A stretch of 64,000 bases of DNA from Nereocystis luetkeana (GCA_031213475.1 JARUPZ010000018.1:6919680-6983679), one strand, 5' to 3'; positions 23,301 through 34,234 are shown, counted from the first letter of the stretch. Made by a program: numbers and translations. Notes: generated by a model not told the origin, from the letters alone.

Positions 23301-26300
23301 GTTGGCCTGGCCGGACACCAAGCGGGTTGCCCGTGGGCGTCTATGTCGATATTGAGCGTCTATCGTCGCACGAGCAGATATTTATCAGCGAGTTGACAAT
23401 TCGCGACGAGAAAAACAATTTGCGCCGCCTGCAGCCGCTAGAAAAAAAAAGAAATAATCAAACATTTTATCCCCTCCTTTTTTCCCACAGCAACTTGATG
23501 AGGATACTTTCGGCTGTTCTTTAGAGACAACATTTTTGAGAGAAGTCTTTTTGACTTCGCGTTTCCATTAGCAGAGGTCTTACCGCCAATCTTTTTCTTT
23601 CGAACACAAACATACTTTTACTGTACACCCCTTGGCCTTCGGTTCACCTATTACTATGTTCGGCCCTCTCTTCGCTACTATGAACATACGCGAAGCCGCA
23701 GGGGAGCGTCAGCCCACCGCGGCGAAGCCCCACTTTTATATACGTACGAGTATACATAGACATGCGCGATACTATACACACTAGCGGTTGGGTGAGGCGG
23801 GACAGACAACCGCTTGCACAGCAGTTGCCGCGAGACAACACGTCGTTTCACAGCCATCCCCCGTGTGTTCCTCGAGACACAGCGCGCGCGGGGGTCGATC
23901 GGGAGGTCAATTCGCGGGTAAAAGTCGAAGCATGCGTGTACCTGGTAGGTCCATTCAGAAGCACCCGGAGCGCAAAACGCCTACATATACGGTCCCAACC
24001 CTTCCAACTATTAAAGGCAAAGATACAGAAAATGTATCCCCAACTCGAATTCCAAGAAGCTTGCCCCCAAAACCGTCGGTCGCAGGTTTTAGAGAGGGCA
24101 AATCTGCCTGAACAAGTGCGAGGCGCTGCCACTTTTTAATTTTGCACGTGCACTCACTTCTGTTTCCGTCGCCACCCTTCCTTCCGGCGGTCGTCGGAAA
24201 ATGTCCTGCACCCATACTTTAGGCTCCGAAGACTGCTTCAGCCGCAGGCGCGGGGCGTTGGTTTTGAACCACGCGTCCATGGCGTTGCACCTTTTCCGGC
24301 AGGAGTTAGAGCGGCAGCAAAAGGCGATTTTAGGTGATACAAAATATATTGAGCCATATGCGTACCCGGTATGCAGCTTGTACCAAATATGTGCTGGTAT
24401 ATATAAATGTGTCGGTTCACGGTCTCCGTATGTTTGACCCGTCAAGGCCTCTTCTGCCTGAATGTACTCGCTCGCATAAGGGTGGGGAGCCCTTGACGGC
24501 TGTCCGTACGCTCATTCAAGTATATGGGGTCCTTGACGGCTGTCTTTGACGGCTGTCTGTATGCTAGTTGATTCGTACGGAGTCCTTGACGGCTGTGTGT
24601 ACGCTAGTTGAAGTGTATGGAGTGCTTGACGGCTGTTTTTGACGTCTTTTTTGTATGCTAGGCTAAGCGAAAGAAGTCCTTGGCGGCTTTCTTTGACGGT
24701 TGTTCGTCAAGGGGCAAGAGAGCCGTCAACCGGCCTATTAGGCTTGAATTTGAACACTGACCACAACTTGTACCAACAGGTGTACTTTCAAGCAGTCGCA
24801 ACCAAGAGAGCGTCGACCAAGCCGTAACTGGAGCATGCCCAGTTTGACAGCGGCTTACAGCAAGCAGGTGGTTGGATTGAGTTTTTCCCGTATAGACAGT
24901 GCGGAATAACTGAAGCCACTTCCCGGCTTTGCAGGGATGCCTGGGTCTATGGTCAAGTGTACGACTACGGCCATGCATGACATGAGAACGTGCACCCCCT
25001 TATCCACCGCAAGACGGACAAGGAGAGCTTTGCTAAAAAGGGGGAAGCCGGCTGTCCAGCGTTGGTAACAGTGTCCCCGTCCCCGCCAGCAACCAATACG
25101 TCCACGCCAAGCGACAGGTGAGTGTCGTAGCCCCTACAACCCTGGTCTGGACATCTCCTTGGCGCAATAAGCGCCGACGACGATGAAACGAAAAACAAGC
25201 CTACCGCCACATGGAGCAAGAACCTACACAACTGGCGGAGGGAATGGGGAAGAGGGGTGGGAAAAACCGACACGCACACAAAGCTAGTGGAGCAACGTGA
25301 ATCAGAGCAGCACCGTTGTCGAGCTCTCCCGCGCAACACATGCCTTTCTGAGCGTCGAACACCCACAACCACATCAGCGACTCACTTGGACTAGTCGGCA
25401 GTAATATTTGCGTTATGCCATGGTCAATAAGTTTAGCCCTCTGAACTCGGCTATCCGTTATGCAATACATACAGGCTGCCTATATACCCGCGGATTTTGC
25501 CACGGATATACTGCTGTGCGAAGCCAGACACCGTCAGAGTTCAACGCCGCCCCCCCCCCCTCACCCACACGCACATGGGAGAAACAACCGCACCTATCAT
25601 GGTCCACTTGCGACATCGTGTAGCTGTTCGAAGATGCCTGCACCTCCCACACCGCCGCCGACAGCACCGAATCGGTTTGCCCGCCCCCCGCGTCAGGACC
25701 CGAAGGAGGCGAGTCCTCAAAGGGGTCAGCATCATCGTCGCCAACGCTGCCGCTGCCGCCGCCGCCTCTACCGCCGCTGTCGATCGGAAGACCCTTTTGG
25801 AAAGCCTCTCGCACAACCTTCTTCTTGCGGATGACTAGCCAGGAAACGCTGTGGCTGCCGACCAGCTGGGGTCGCCCCCTGTACTCTTGCACCTTTTTTT
25901 ATTCCATTTTTTTCAATTCCGGTTTGTTTTTTGTAACGTGGTGGTTGTTGTTTGTTGGCGGGACAAGGACGGAGGGAGAGTGGCACCGGCGGTCAAGGTA
26001 CAGATGTAGGTATGATTTCAACTGGGGCCGTTCAAGGGCATATGTTGCTTGTTTGGAACCCTTCCACGCCACTGTTCGTGCTTTTCGTGGGCTCTGCACG
26101 GCAAGATTGTTTTTAGTTGGCAACAGGAGCTGATTTAACATCGGCAGGGTTTGACGCGTCCGTGCACATACACGGGGCGTGCACTATTATACGAGTGTCT
26201 TGCGTTGAATATCCTTCCGCTAAGGGACGATCTTAACGAGGAGTGTTAATCAGTTCTTTCCAGTATTTTCCCGAAATTTCGGTATTTTCCTACAGGAAAA

Positions 26301-29300
26301 AACCAAGAAATACCGAAATTTCGGGAAAATACCGAAAAAAAACTAAAAAAAAACCCTCGTTAAGATCGACCCTAACTTGAAATGCGTTTTTTCACCAAAC
26401 GGAGCGTGTCGGGTGGGTGGGTTTTGAATGAGCACAAGAAAACCCAGCAACATCGACATTTTTTTTCAACTTTGCACAGGTACAATCGTCGCTTGCCTTA
26501 GCCCGGTGAATCCTGACGATATCCCCCACCATCGCGGGTGCTGGCAGCCTGCTCCAGGACGGACTGAAGAAGTTGCATGGCACGGCATTGTCGGACTGGG
26601 TGCAAGTCTCGTCCAGCAGGCTCACCGAGGTGGTCGCGTCTCTGCCCCTGGATTGGTGGCGGTGGCTGAAGGAGCACACGACGCCGTAGACGTTAACCTT
26701 TGCTTCCGGTGCCCGGAGGCTGGCCAAGTCTGTGTACGTATACTCCCCTGCACATAAATGACAGCACGTAAGATACAATTCCCCAGGTTACTGCTAAAGG
26801 CCAGTAAAATGTGGGAGCACTCAAATACTGAAACAGGAATAAACTTGACGCATACCGTACCTCGTACGCCAAATATACTATTTCGAGTGGGGCTAGCGTC
26901 GAGGGAGTAGAGGTGCAAACGGTCTGGAAAACGCACACAAAAAAGAGAAAACCTAGGCGAACGCGAAACACCATCCATAGGGCTGGGCACTGGATGATTC
27001 AGTCAGTAGGGATGGTGCCGTCGTCAAAATCAATCAGTATACTGGATTGCAGCAGTATACTGTCCCTCTTCCGGAACCGCAAGTGGTGAAATCCGCCATG
27101 TGCAGGACAGGTCGGCACAAATCGTTGTGGGCAGGACATGTGAGGTCAACTTCAACCTTGCACGTCGGCCCAGACCAACCCGATCCCAGGCCTATCCCTG
27201 ATCCTAACCCTTTGGGGGGCTCGAGGTCGACAGGGGCAGCCCCGCGGCTCCGCCGCGTGTTTAGGTGGCGTTTAAAACAAATCACCCCGGCGGCCTGTCT
27301 TGATCAACAAGACCCGCATCCTGCACAAGGTTTTGTGCCGACCTGTCCTGCCCATGGGGCGAATGGCAATTGGTGGATTTCCGTACTACAAAGTGTCGAG
27401 TTATTTGGGCGTACGTACGATAAAAAGTACTGCCGAATGTAATTGCCAGGTTAATCAGTAGATTACTACTGGCCGACATGCTGCGCCAGCGCCCAGCACT
27501 ACGAACTACGGGCAGTAGTCCACTCAAAAAAGAAAGACCCCGGCATTGCGGGAAATCACGAGAAACAACGTTGACAGAGAGACGGCTCCGCAAAAGCAGC
27601 GGATAAAGCAAAGGCGTCAGGAAAAAATAAGCAGACTACCGTGAGTAAAACCGCACCAGCCGAGAAACCCGCAGACGAGACGCCGTCACCCACACCGCCC
27701 TTCCTATATAGCTGCAATGCAGCTATTAATAAACCCACCTACAGTTGGCATTGCTGCGGAAATCTACCTACTCTAGTAGTGAACCTCGTGCCCGGCTAAA
27801 CACCTCACCTTTGGCGCCTCCGGCCGTTCCGCCCCTCCCGCCGCCTCCACCTCGACCGCGGTCGCTCCCCGACGCACCTTGCGCCTGCCCCTGCCCTCGC
27901 CTGGCTGCTGGCTCGTCCCTGCCCACCTTCCCCGCGGGGGTCACAACCTTGCAGGCCACACCGTCGCCCACCTCGTCTGCGCGCGAGCCCCCGGCAGGTC
28001 TGGCCGCGGATGCCCTCGACGGCGACAGCATCGCGTCGCTGCCTTCGCCTTCGCCACCCTCCGTGTAAAACACGAGGCAGAAGGGGTGGTCCCCGGCATC
28101 GGCTGAGGGATCGGGGCGGACTAGGCTCGCGGCGGGCCCCGACACGGTGAGCTCGTCCCCTAGGCTCACGCCGGAGTAGTCGTCGGCCCACTTGTCGTAG
28201 AAGTAGGCGTTGATGCGGTGGAGCCCGCCGCTGTTCACGCTGAGGTCTCGCAAGGTCACCTGGAACACCTGAGGGTGGCCGGGGGGGAGAGGGGGGGGGG
28301 AGCGCGCGGTCGCGGAGGCGGAGGGGTGTGAGATCGCTTCGTGGAAGGTGATATTGTTTTCTAAACGTTGTTAAACGTACGCAATCATACTGAGGGGTAC
28401 AACAGCAGTACTGCTATGGCCCTGGTATGAGTACATGTGTACAGCAGTACCGGTACATACCACGCAAAACGCTGGACGAGAGAAAAATTGGGTATGAGGT
28501 CTGAGGGTCCAGAGCGGGAAAGCCAACGGATGCCCCTTTCGACTTCGCAAATATCGGTGTACGAGTAAAAAACAGCACAGCAGCACAACGTGGCCTTCTT
28601 CCGACCCCCCCCCCGTGCCCAAAGGTAGAGCAAAACAACAGCATGGGGGACGAACGCGATTGCCTGGCCACAGAGCTACTTGATGCAACAGCAGTTACGG
28701 GTATCGTAATGTGAACCTGGTGCGTGCCTACGCAACCTCCTTCGTGAAATATACCTGGTACTACAGCAGTATTTATGTCTCGTACTACTGCTGTGTGACA
28801 CGGAGCTTGTTGCATACCTGGTATCTATCTCTCTACGATAGAATGAAGGATCCGCACGGGCACTGGGTGATGATGCTGGCTCTCGTTGGGTAGAAATAAC
28901 ACGCACACAATCGAGAGAGACACTGCTGCTGCTGGTGTGTACTGCTGCACCTGGTCATAGAGCTTCACCCTTTGAACGATATCGAACTGCTGCGCTGTAG
29001 AATCGATCCTGAAGAACAGCGATTCTGCTGTATTTGATACTCAGTACGTACAGACAGTACCAAACAGCCGACGGCTTCGACTTTTAGTTTGGGCGACTTG
29101 ACCGTGCGGAAGGCAGCGACACTCCGAGGGAAGCGAGGCGGAGACCTTAGCAATCGCAAACTCCACATGACGCGCTAACTATCGCACCACACATCTATAT
29201 ACTCGACGCCAACCTTCGTCGCTCCCTCGATCGGACCGTCGCTGCCCACAGTCCCGTAATCCTGCGTCTCGTTGTTGGCCGTTGGCGGCATACATTCGTG

Positions 29301-29399
29301 GATCGGGAACACCGTCTGCACGCAGCCTTTCAGCCCCACACACACCGACTCGCGAGAGACTTGGGAGATGGACTCAGCCGTGGAAGAGGATGACGCCAT
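16950..29399 (-). CDS. POT1: POT1 telomere end-binding protein with an extra N-terminal OB-fold-like domain
   Basis: POT1 binds single-stranded telomeric DNA and caps chromosome ends. Seven exons join in consistent phase: 29399-29214, 28268-27809, 26747-26497, 25892 to about 25612, 24290-24158, 22018-21761 and 20959-20132. A terminal exon follows (about 17300-16950). The region between 20132 and 17300 should hold at least one more exon (the insert within the C-terminal OB fold) that I could not place. Known POT1 has OB1 and OB2 for DNA and a split OB3 for its partner. Here OB1 spans exons 3-4, OB2 exons 6-7 and OB3 ends exon 8. Exons 1-2 add an OB-like block and a Gly/Ala/Arg-rich linker. The sum, above 900 residues, exceeds human POT1 (634). 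The introns hold MITEs and a minisatellite. Confidence 0.85.
17625..17750. repeat. Dispersed repeat C, copy 2
   Basis: Longest copy: G-run, GGTGTACTCGATAGGAGAGA, CATGCATGGCCGTAGTCGTA, and a tail CTACAATGCCGGGACGGAGC shared with the 36.1-kb copy. Lies inside the POT1 locus. Confidence 0.75.
18562..18669. mobile_element. MITE-A copy 2
   Basis: TACGGGGGCCATAATTAATA at the left and GTCCTATTGACTATTGTCCC to the right, then CCGTAGTAG; same interior words as the other copies. Located between the last two recognised POT1 exons. Confidence 0.75.
19477..19502. repeat. (TGTC)n microsatellite
   Basis: Six uninterrupted TGTC units. Confidence 0.9.
20132..20959 (-). CDS. POT1: POT1 exon 7 (OB2 end, long linker, start of C-terminal region)
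   Basis: 276 codons between acceptor TTAACAG and donor CGAAT/GTGAGA. Opens with WESLKLSPGMWIRLRRL (end of OB2), then a Pro/Ala/Gly-rich disordered stretch, and closes with FDARVRITAHFPSN, resembling the entry to the POT1 C-terminal OB fold. The frame happens to stay open to 19982 beyond the donor. Confidence 0.8.
21487..21596. mobile_element. MITE-A copy 3
   Basis: CTATTACGGGGGGCCATAGT at the left, GTCCTATTTAAACTAGTCCC and CCGTAACA at the right. Lies in the POT1 intron between exons 6 and 7, inverted relative to copies 1, 2 and 4. Confidence 0.8.
21761..22018 (-). CDS. POT1: POT1 exon 6 (OB2, first part)
   Basis: 86 codons, phase 0 on both sides. Starts VDLICCLASKHEDSG and has LLNVYVADGTG, matching the OB2 entry of POT1 (…DLxCxLA…LRVWDGT). 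Ends in DVMENKKE at a GTGGGT donor. Confidence 0.82.
22019..24157. other. POT1 intron 5; no other gene seen
   Basis: Contains several CTGCTG runs near 22690-22770 and a TACCAGGTA/TACCATGGTACC cluster near 22640. No exon-like block with POT1 or other motifs was found on either strand. Confidence 0.5.
24158..24290 (-). CDS. POT1: POT1 exon 5 (linker to OB2)
   Basis: Acceptor GGAAAAG/GTGC, donor ACAGAA/GTGAGT. Encodes CNAMDAWFKTNAPRLRLK and onward. No strong motif of its own; placed here because its phase fits both neighbours and it fills the position of the OB1-OB2 linker. Confidence 0.6.
24430..24720. repeat. Minisatellite in POT1 intron 4 (CCTTGACGGCTGT unit)
   Basis: At least six CTTGACGGCTGT or TTTGACGGCTGT units, several followed by CTGTATGCTAGTTGA and a TGTATGGAGT spacer, giving an irregular period of roughly 55-60 bp. 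Confidence 0.8.
24925..24990. repeat. Dispersed repeat C, inverted short copy
   Basis: On the minus strand this reads CATGCATGGCCGTAGTCGTA followed by ACCATAGACCCAGGCATCCC, matching the core of repeat C. Confidence 0.6.
25612..25892 (-). CDS. POT1: POT1 exon 4 (second half of canonical OB1)
   Basis: Begins VQEYRGRPQLVGSHSVSWLV, completing OB1 directly after HRAK of exon 3. Continues through an acidic Gly/Ser linker to a Trp-containing end (VLSAAVWEVQASS). The 3' boundary is uncertain within a few bases: both a GC donor after 25612 and a GT donor after 25615 keep the phase of exon 5. Confidence 0.8.
26224..26372. mobile_element. Harbinger-like MITE in POT1 intron 3
   Basis: 149 bp with ends GGGACGATCTTAACGAGG and its inverse CCTCGTTAAGATCGACCC, flanked on both sides by TAA (26221-26223 and 26373-26375). 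The interior is a long hairpin built on TATTTTCCCGAAATTTCGGT. The TAA duplication suggests mobilisation by a PIF/Harbinger transposase. Confidence 0.75.
26497..26747 (-). CDS. POT1: POT1 exon 3 (first half of canonical OB1)
   Basis: Starts EYTYTDLASLRAPEAKVNVY and ends in GDIVRIHRAK, closely following the OB1 pattern of POT1 (YTPL…VNVYGVV…GDIVRFHRLK in animals). The donor is GC, not GT (AAG/GCAAGC). Phase 0 at the 3' end. Confidence 0.88.
27097..27355. repeat. Inverted repeat pair in POT1 intron 2
   Basis: GCAGGACAGGTCGGCACAAA at 27102 onward is matched by its reverse complement around 27331-27350. The match extends to about 38 bp per arm with a few mismatches. The roughly 185-bp loop shows no ORF of note. 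Confidence 0.7.
27809..28268 (-). CDS. POT1: POT1 exon 2 (OB-like core and linker)
   Basis: Acceptor CCCTCAG/GTGTTCC, donor CAAAG/GTGAGG. Reads VFQVTLRDLSVNSGG, then INAYFYDKWADDYSG and VSLGDELTVSGPAA, the strand-strand-GD pattern of OB folds. It continues into a long Gly/Ala/Arg-rich linker. It leaves one base that is completed by exon 3, which ties this domain to the POT1 frame. Confidence 0.7.
29214..29399 (-). CDS. POT1: POT1 exon 1 (start of extra OB-like domain)
   Basis: ATG at 29399 opens 62 codons ending at an AAG/GTTGGC donor, phase 0. After a Ser-rich start comes SVCVGLKGCVQTVFP, which looks like the first beta strands of an OB fold. The frame upstream is also open, so an earlier start is possible, but this ATG gives a sensible N-terminus. 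Confidence 0.65.
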
Positions 29400-30443
29400 T
29401 GCAGTGCACTGCCCTTGGAAGCGGCGAGGGATTCTTGGCGTTCGAGTTTCGGTTTGCGCTTGTTCGGTTTGCGCGACAGCTTTGCACAACAAACAAATTC
29501 GCAAGGTGCTACTGCGATATTTAGGAGCGGCTGTTGCTTTGTTTTTCTTCCTTCTCTTCTTCGTCTCCGCCGCAAAACGAACAGTGCAGCTGGGGCAGTC
29601 GTACTGAAGCCCAATTCGGGGTTCCTCGGCTCCGAGGGCGACAGAGATGGTGTACCCACTCAACCCCACTCGTTGGACTTCTGGCCTTTCTTGAAAAATG
29701 ACAAACAGCCTAGGTTTCAATATTTAGGAAGGCTGTACTTGAATAGGGTTTGCCATGCTTGCCGAAACCGGCGTGCGTTCACTGCGGGCTCGGGCTGGCA
29801 TGCGTCTGGTGGCGTGCCACTGAGCTGTAAACCGACGACTTACCCACATGGAAGCTCTTCAAGCCTTGCCTCGGCATAAGCTTCGCGAGGAGCTGCTCAG
29901 GTGTTTGATAAATTATATTGTTTCGCACAAATGGAATGCCCGATTTGGGTACGTAGTTTGACTCAAAATTTCAAGATGTTCTGTGATCATACCTGAGGGT
30001 AGGTCATACCTGGTAGGTGCTACCGGTATGTTGTAGGCGCTTCGAACTTCGAACGACGCATCGACTACTCCTGAACGGATGAAATACTGTTTTAGGGGAG
30101 GGCATGTCACAACGTCACGTGCTTAGAGTTTACGGCAGTTTGCAGCAGTCCATGTTTACAAGCGGTGGTGTGTGTGTGTGTGTGTTTTTTTTCCAGCTCC
30201 TTCTTTTTCAAGTGTTGGCCACCTCGCCTGCGGGGGGGGGGCACGACAGATTGTTTCTTCTAGTTTTTGCTTTCATTTTTTTTCTTTTTCTTTCGATTTG
30301 TCATCTTTGTTTCTGTTTCTGTTTTCTTTGATTGTTTCCTTTCGTTTCTCTATTTCATAGAATGTGTATGTCGTGCCTGTCGTATCTACAGTATTAATAT
30401 TAATAGTAGTATGATGACATGGCATTGCATGCAGCCGGTCGCC
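29400..30443. other. No recognisable gene; 5' flank of POT1
   Basis: The POT1 promoter and 5' UTR should lie just right of 29399. Beyond it are a TG microsatellite (about 30167-30184), T-rich DNA and a TACCTGGTA word at 30007. Confidence 0.4.
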
Positions 30444-30785
30444 CCGGTGGTTCAAGTGGTTAACCTCGAATTCTACTTGTTTGAGTCCTGGGTTCGAGCC
30501 CCAGGTGCGTCGGACTTTGACTTTATTTGCAAAAATAAAAAAGGATTCAATAGTTGAGAGCGCCTTGCAGCGTGGGTAGGCACAATTCGATGCGAGTCGA
30601 CGAGGGAAGAAAAGGCTGAAATCTTCTCGCGATAAAAATGAAGGCACGTACCGTAGCGGGAAGGGGGGAGAAGAGCCTGCTATGTGACCCCGGATCTGAG
30701 TTACGAGTAGGAAGGAGGGAGAGAAGAAGATGTGCGAAGATAATGAATGGGATAAGAAAAAAAAATAAAAAATAAAAAATTGCCC
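30444..30785 (+). mobile_element. tRNA-derived SINE, copy 1
   Basis: The head reads CCGGTGGTTCAAGTGGTTAA (A-box-like) and, about 35 bp on, GGGTTCGAGCCCC (B-box-like), as in a tRNA gene. A body of about 250 bp follows, ending in an A-rich tail (AAAAAAAATAAAAAATAAAA). Copy 2 follows 642 bp downstream in the same orientation. Confidence 0.85.
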
Positions 30786-31085
30786 ACTGCTGTGCTTACT
30801 GCATACGTGGCAACGTACTGTAGAATCGGCACGGACACTGGTTGTGCTGGATGTCGACGGGTAGAAAGAACCGTTTAAAATGAAGAACACACACACACAC
30901 ACAGGTCCCCGCTTCTGCGCGAAAAACGAAACGCTGATGATACGGCCCGTCATATCGAACGGCAGGGGATCTGAAATGGATCGAGAATCGGGAAGCCCTG
31001 ATTGTGACACATCCAGGTACGTATGATACGCACGTACTGATACGTACAGTACGTATCTGGTACATTGTACTGCTGTAATTCGGTT

Positions 31086-31432
31086 CCGGTGGTTCAAGTG
31101 GTTAACCTCGAATTCTACTTGTTTGAGTCCTGGGTTCGAGCCCTAGGAGGGTCGGACTTTGACTTTATTTGCAAAAATAAAAAAAGGGATTCAATTGTTG
31201 AGAGCGCCTTGCAGCGTGGGTAGGCACAATTCGATGCGAGTCGACGAGGGAAGAAAAGGCTGAAATCTTCTCGCGATAAAAATGAAGGCACGTACCGTAG
31301 CGGGAAGGGGGGAGAAGAGCCTGCTATGTGACCCCGGATCTGAGTTACGAGTTGGAAGGAGAGAGAGAAGAAGATGTGCGAAGATAATGAATGGGATGGA
31401 AAAAAAAATAAAAAAAAAAAAAAAAATCTGTA
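31086..31432 (+). mobile_element. tRNA-derived SINE, copy 2
   Basis: Nearly identical to copy 1 from CCGGTGGTTCAAGTGG through the body to a longer A-tail. Visible differences are few (for example GAGCCCTAGGAGGGTCGG in place of GAGCCCCAGGTGCGTCGG). Confidence 0.85.
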
Positions 31433-31556
31433 CCTGGTACTTTAGAAACTCGCTGGCATGTCACGCAGAGGCAGAGCAGCAGTCGTAGCGACAGCTGTGG
31501 CCAGCATTCTCGATCCTTGAAGCACCAACTATTATTGCTATCAGGCCTGTGTCAGT

Positions 31557-31665
31557 TGACCCCTTCAGGACCGGAGTTCCGTTTCGGGGACACATTATCT
31601 ACTCTACTCGTAGACCGAATTTGAGTGTATTGTCCCAAAAAACGATACTGCGGTTCTAAAGGTGA
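31557..31665. mobile_element. Diverged copy of the GGGGACA hairpin family
   Basis: Arms ACCGGAGTTCCGTTTCGGGG and TGTCCCAAAAAACGATACTGCG are an imperfect inverted pair about 45 bp apart, related to the element at 9346. A further arm-like piece (CCGTGGGGACAAACC) is at about 31823. Confidence 0.45.
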
Positions 31666-31869
31666 ACCCGCCATCGACCTGCTGCTGTAACTGCCGACAC
31701 CGGGAAGACGCAACTTGAACTATTAATCCCCTGTACTGCTGTACCAGTACAGCCATGAACACAACATTTTTTTTGGTACCAGATGGTACAGGTGTACGTA
31801 CTTGTAGGCGGACCGCACTCCCGCCGTGGGGACAAACCAAATGTAATTAGAGTCATATTCTGGTTTTTG

Positions 31870-34234
31870 TACTGCTGTAGCGGTACTGCAAGAGTCAATA
31901 CACCCTTATTTTGGCCAAGGCCTCGGGCCTTTCAAATACCCCCCCCCCCCCCCCCGATTTTAGCTTAAAATGCATCAATCCGGTTTCTCGTTGTGCGAGG
32001 AGGTGCAGAATGCCATATCCTCGAACATCAAACAAGTTATAGTACGAGCACTTTGCAAAGGAGCGCAATGCGATTTTCTTTGTGAAGTACACCATTTACC
32101 GCACGGCATCCATCCACGATGTAAAAACTTCCGAAAAATACGCTATTGATAGACGATAAGCTTGAGGACTGCAGGTATCCACGCCCATCATGTTGGCGGC
32201 TTCCAACGACCCCATGGGCTTTAGACTGCCGCTGTTAACATTTTCTGCTGTAGCCCATTCAGTTCAAGGTACATACAGTATCTACTGCTGTACGCTGCGC
32301 GTATTGTGCGTTAAGGTTCTCTCCCCACTGCTGACTGCGGGTCTTCCCGCTTGAGCGGAACCTCGCAACTGGCTGCTTTGCCCGCCTCCTCCTACTACAT
32401 ACCTCCGTCTCTTCCTGTGTTGGCTCTATCAAAAACCCACGAACCCACCGCCGCGATTGCTCCCGTGCTGTATGCACCCAGCGGGAGATTCAAGCCACGC
32501 GTAGTTCGGCCCTGTTGACGGTTCACACGATGCCATAGTCGCACAAGCCCGCTCCTTCTGTCTCTTGCAAGTGATCAACTCACGAAACCACCCCAGTCTC
32601 ATTACCATACCACCGATGCGCTTCAGCGGCAACGACAAGCGAAAACCTTCGAAGCTACCGACACCAAGAGCTAAGAGGGCTGCCCTTGATGGCATGCCCC
32701 TTGAGTAGCTCGAAGTTGCGCAGGAGAATCCCTCCATCAGGTCTCAACTCGACGAGTCACAAGAGGGCCGGAACCCCCCCCCCCCCGCCCTGCGCAGCTG
32801 TGTGGGTGTAAATGAATTCTCGTGGAGACATTGAACAGCAGTGCAGCATACCCCACAAGGTGCCAACAACTTCTTGCCTCGGTATGGCTATTGGTGTTGT
32901 ATGCTGTATGACATGTACGTACGTTGCTCAATAATGTATCTAAGGGGGATGTTTTTGCGCCCACAGTTGCAAGGGGGGGGGGGGGGGTCCCGTCCACCCG
33001 TCGTGCGGTCGAGCCACGCAACGCGGCGCTAGATAGGCGTATTGCCGCGGACCCACACCGCCGAGACTCGACCGCCACGACGCAGTGCAGGTGAAGGCTT
33101 TGCCGCTGCTGTCCTCCGCTGCACCACAGGAACAAACAGAAAACAAATATAGCCGGTGTTGCAGTATGGTCTTTTTCTGCGTGGAGAGGGGAACTTTTGT
33201 GAGGCGGAGGAGTTGGCTGCATAATATATTGTTTGATGCTTGGTGTTTTTTTTTTTTTTTTTATAAATCAAGTGTTTGAATTAGAAAAAAAGTCAGTTAT
33301 TTTGGAGAGGAGGCATCTTTGTTGGATGTCTGACGAGACTTTGGGAGGCGTTTGGGCACTTGAGCATTTATCCTGGGCCGCAGTGTATTCTTGCAGGTTC
33401 TTCGCGGCCGAACCCCTTGCCATTTCCAATTTGCTGTACTTTTTTCGAAAGCAATAAAATCAAGACTTGAATTCTTAACATCGACATTCTTAGCGCATGT
33501 TGCATACTGTACATATATACTTCGATACAGTACTACATGTTTCCCTTTCGGGATCTAGTTGAATTGGAGTCCCGGGGGTGTCGCAAATTGAAGGGGTCGA
33601 TCACAGAACAGAGGCGTTCCTTCTGTGCATGTGACCCAATAGGAGGTTCGCTGCTGGTGTGCCGTTGCTGTTGGGCTGTTGTTGTGACGCTGCTGTTAGG
33701 CTTTTAATTTTGGCCGGGGGCTTTTTGAAATTTCAACGGAAATGTTCCGGGGATGAGCTGTTGCTACTGCTGCCGGGATGCCGAGACTGTATGGGATGTG
33801 GCTGGAGGTGGATGAAAGTTCCCAGTTCAACCTACAATAGAATGCCTTAAATAAAATAGATCCACGGCAGGCTTCTCGAAGCGGCACCAATTACACCGCT
33901 TTCAGAGAGATATTTCCACGCGTCTCCTGTAGCGCAACAAAGATACGAAGACACTGTAGCAAGAAGCAAGGAGATCGAAGCGTGACTGCTGTTCATTGCG
34001 AGGAAGACCGGGGTGCGAGGTCGCCAGGCGATCACCCTCGATATGCGAGTCGGCCAGGCGACCAGGCGAGGGGCCGGCTGTTGTGCGTACACAGCACAGA
34101 ACGCGCGAACACCTGCTGCTGTTCCTTTTGTTTTTGCGGGTGTCCATCGTTCTGCTTGGCTGTGGCTCGGCGGAATCCAATCCCGCGGTCACTTGGCAGA
34201 TTCGGGCCGGGACGCATACTTGCACCATCGCACA
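31870..34234. other. No recognisable gene; possibly holds the first OHCU-A exon
   Basis: C-run near 31938-31955, G-run near 32979, T-run near 33247. Short ORFs only. The missing start exon of the OHCU decarboxylase at 34602 should lie here or in 34.3-34.6 kb, but no candidate could be told from chance. Confidence 0.35.

Noticed and set aside
30273..31097. 274-codon minus-strand ORF.
   Set aside because: Runs through SINE copy 1 and low-complexity DNA; its antisense equivalent recurs with the SINE.
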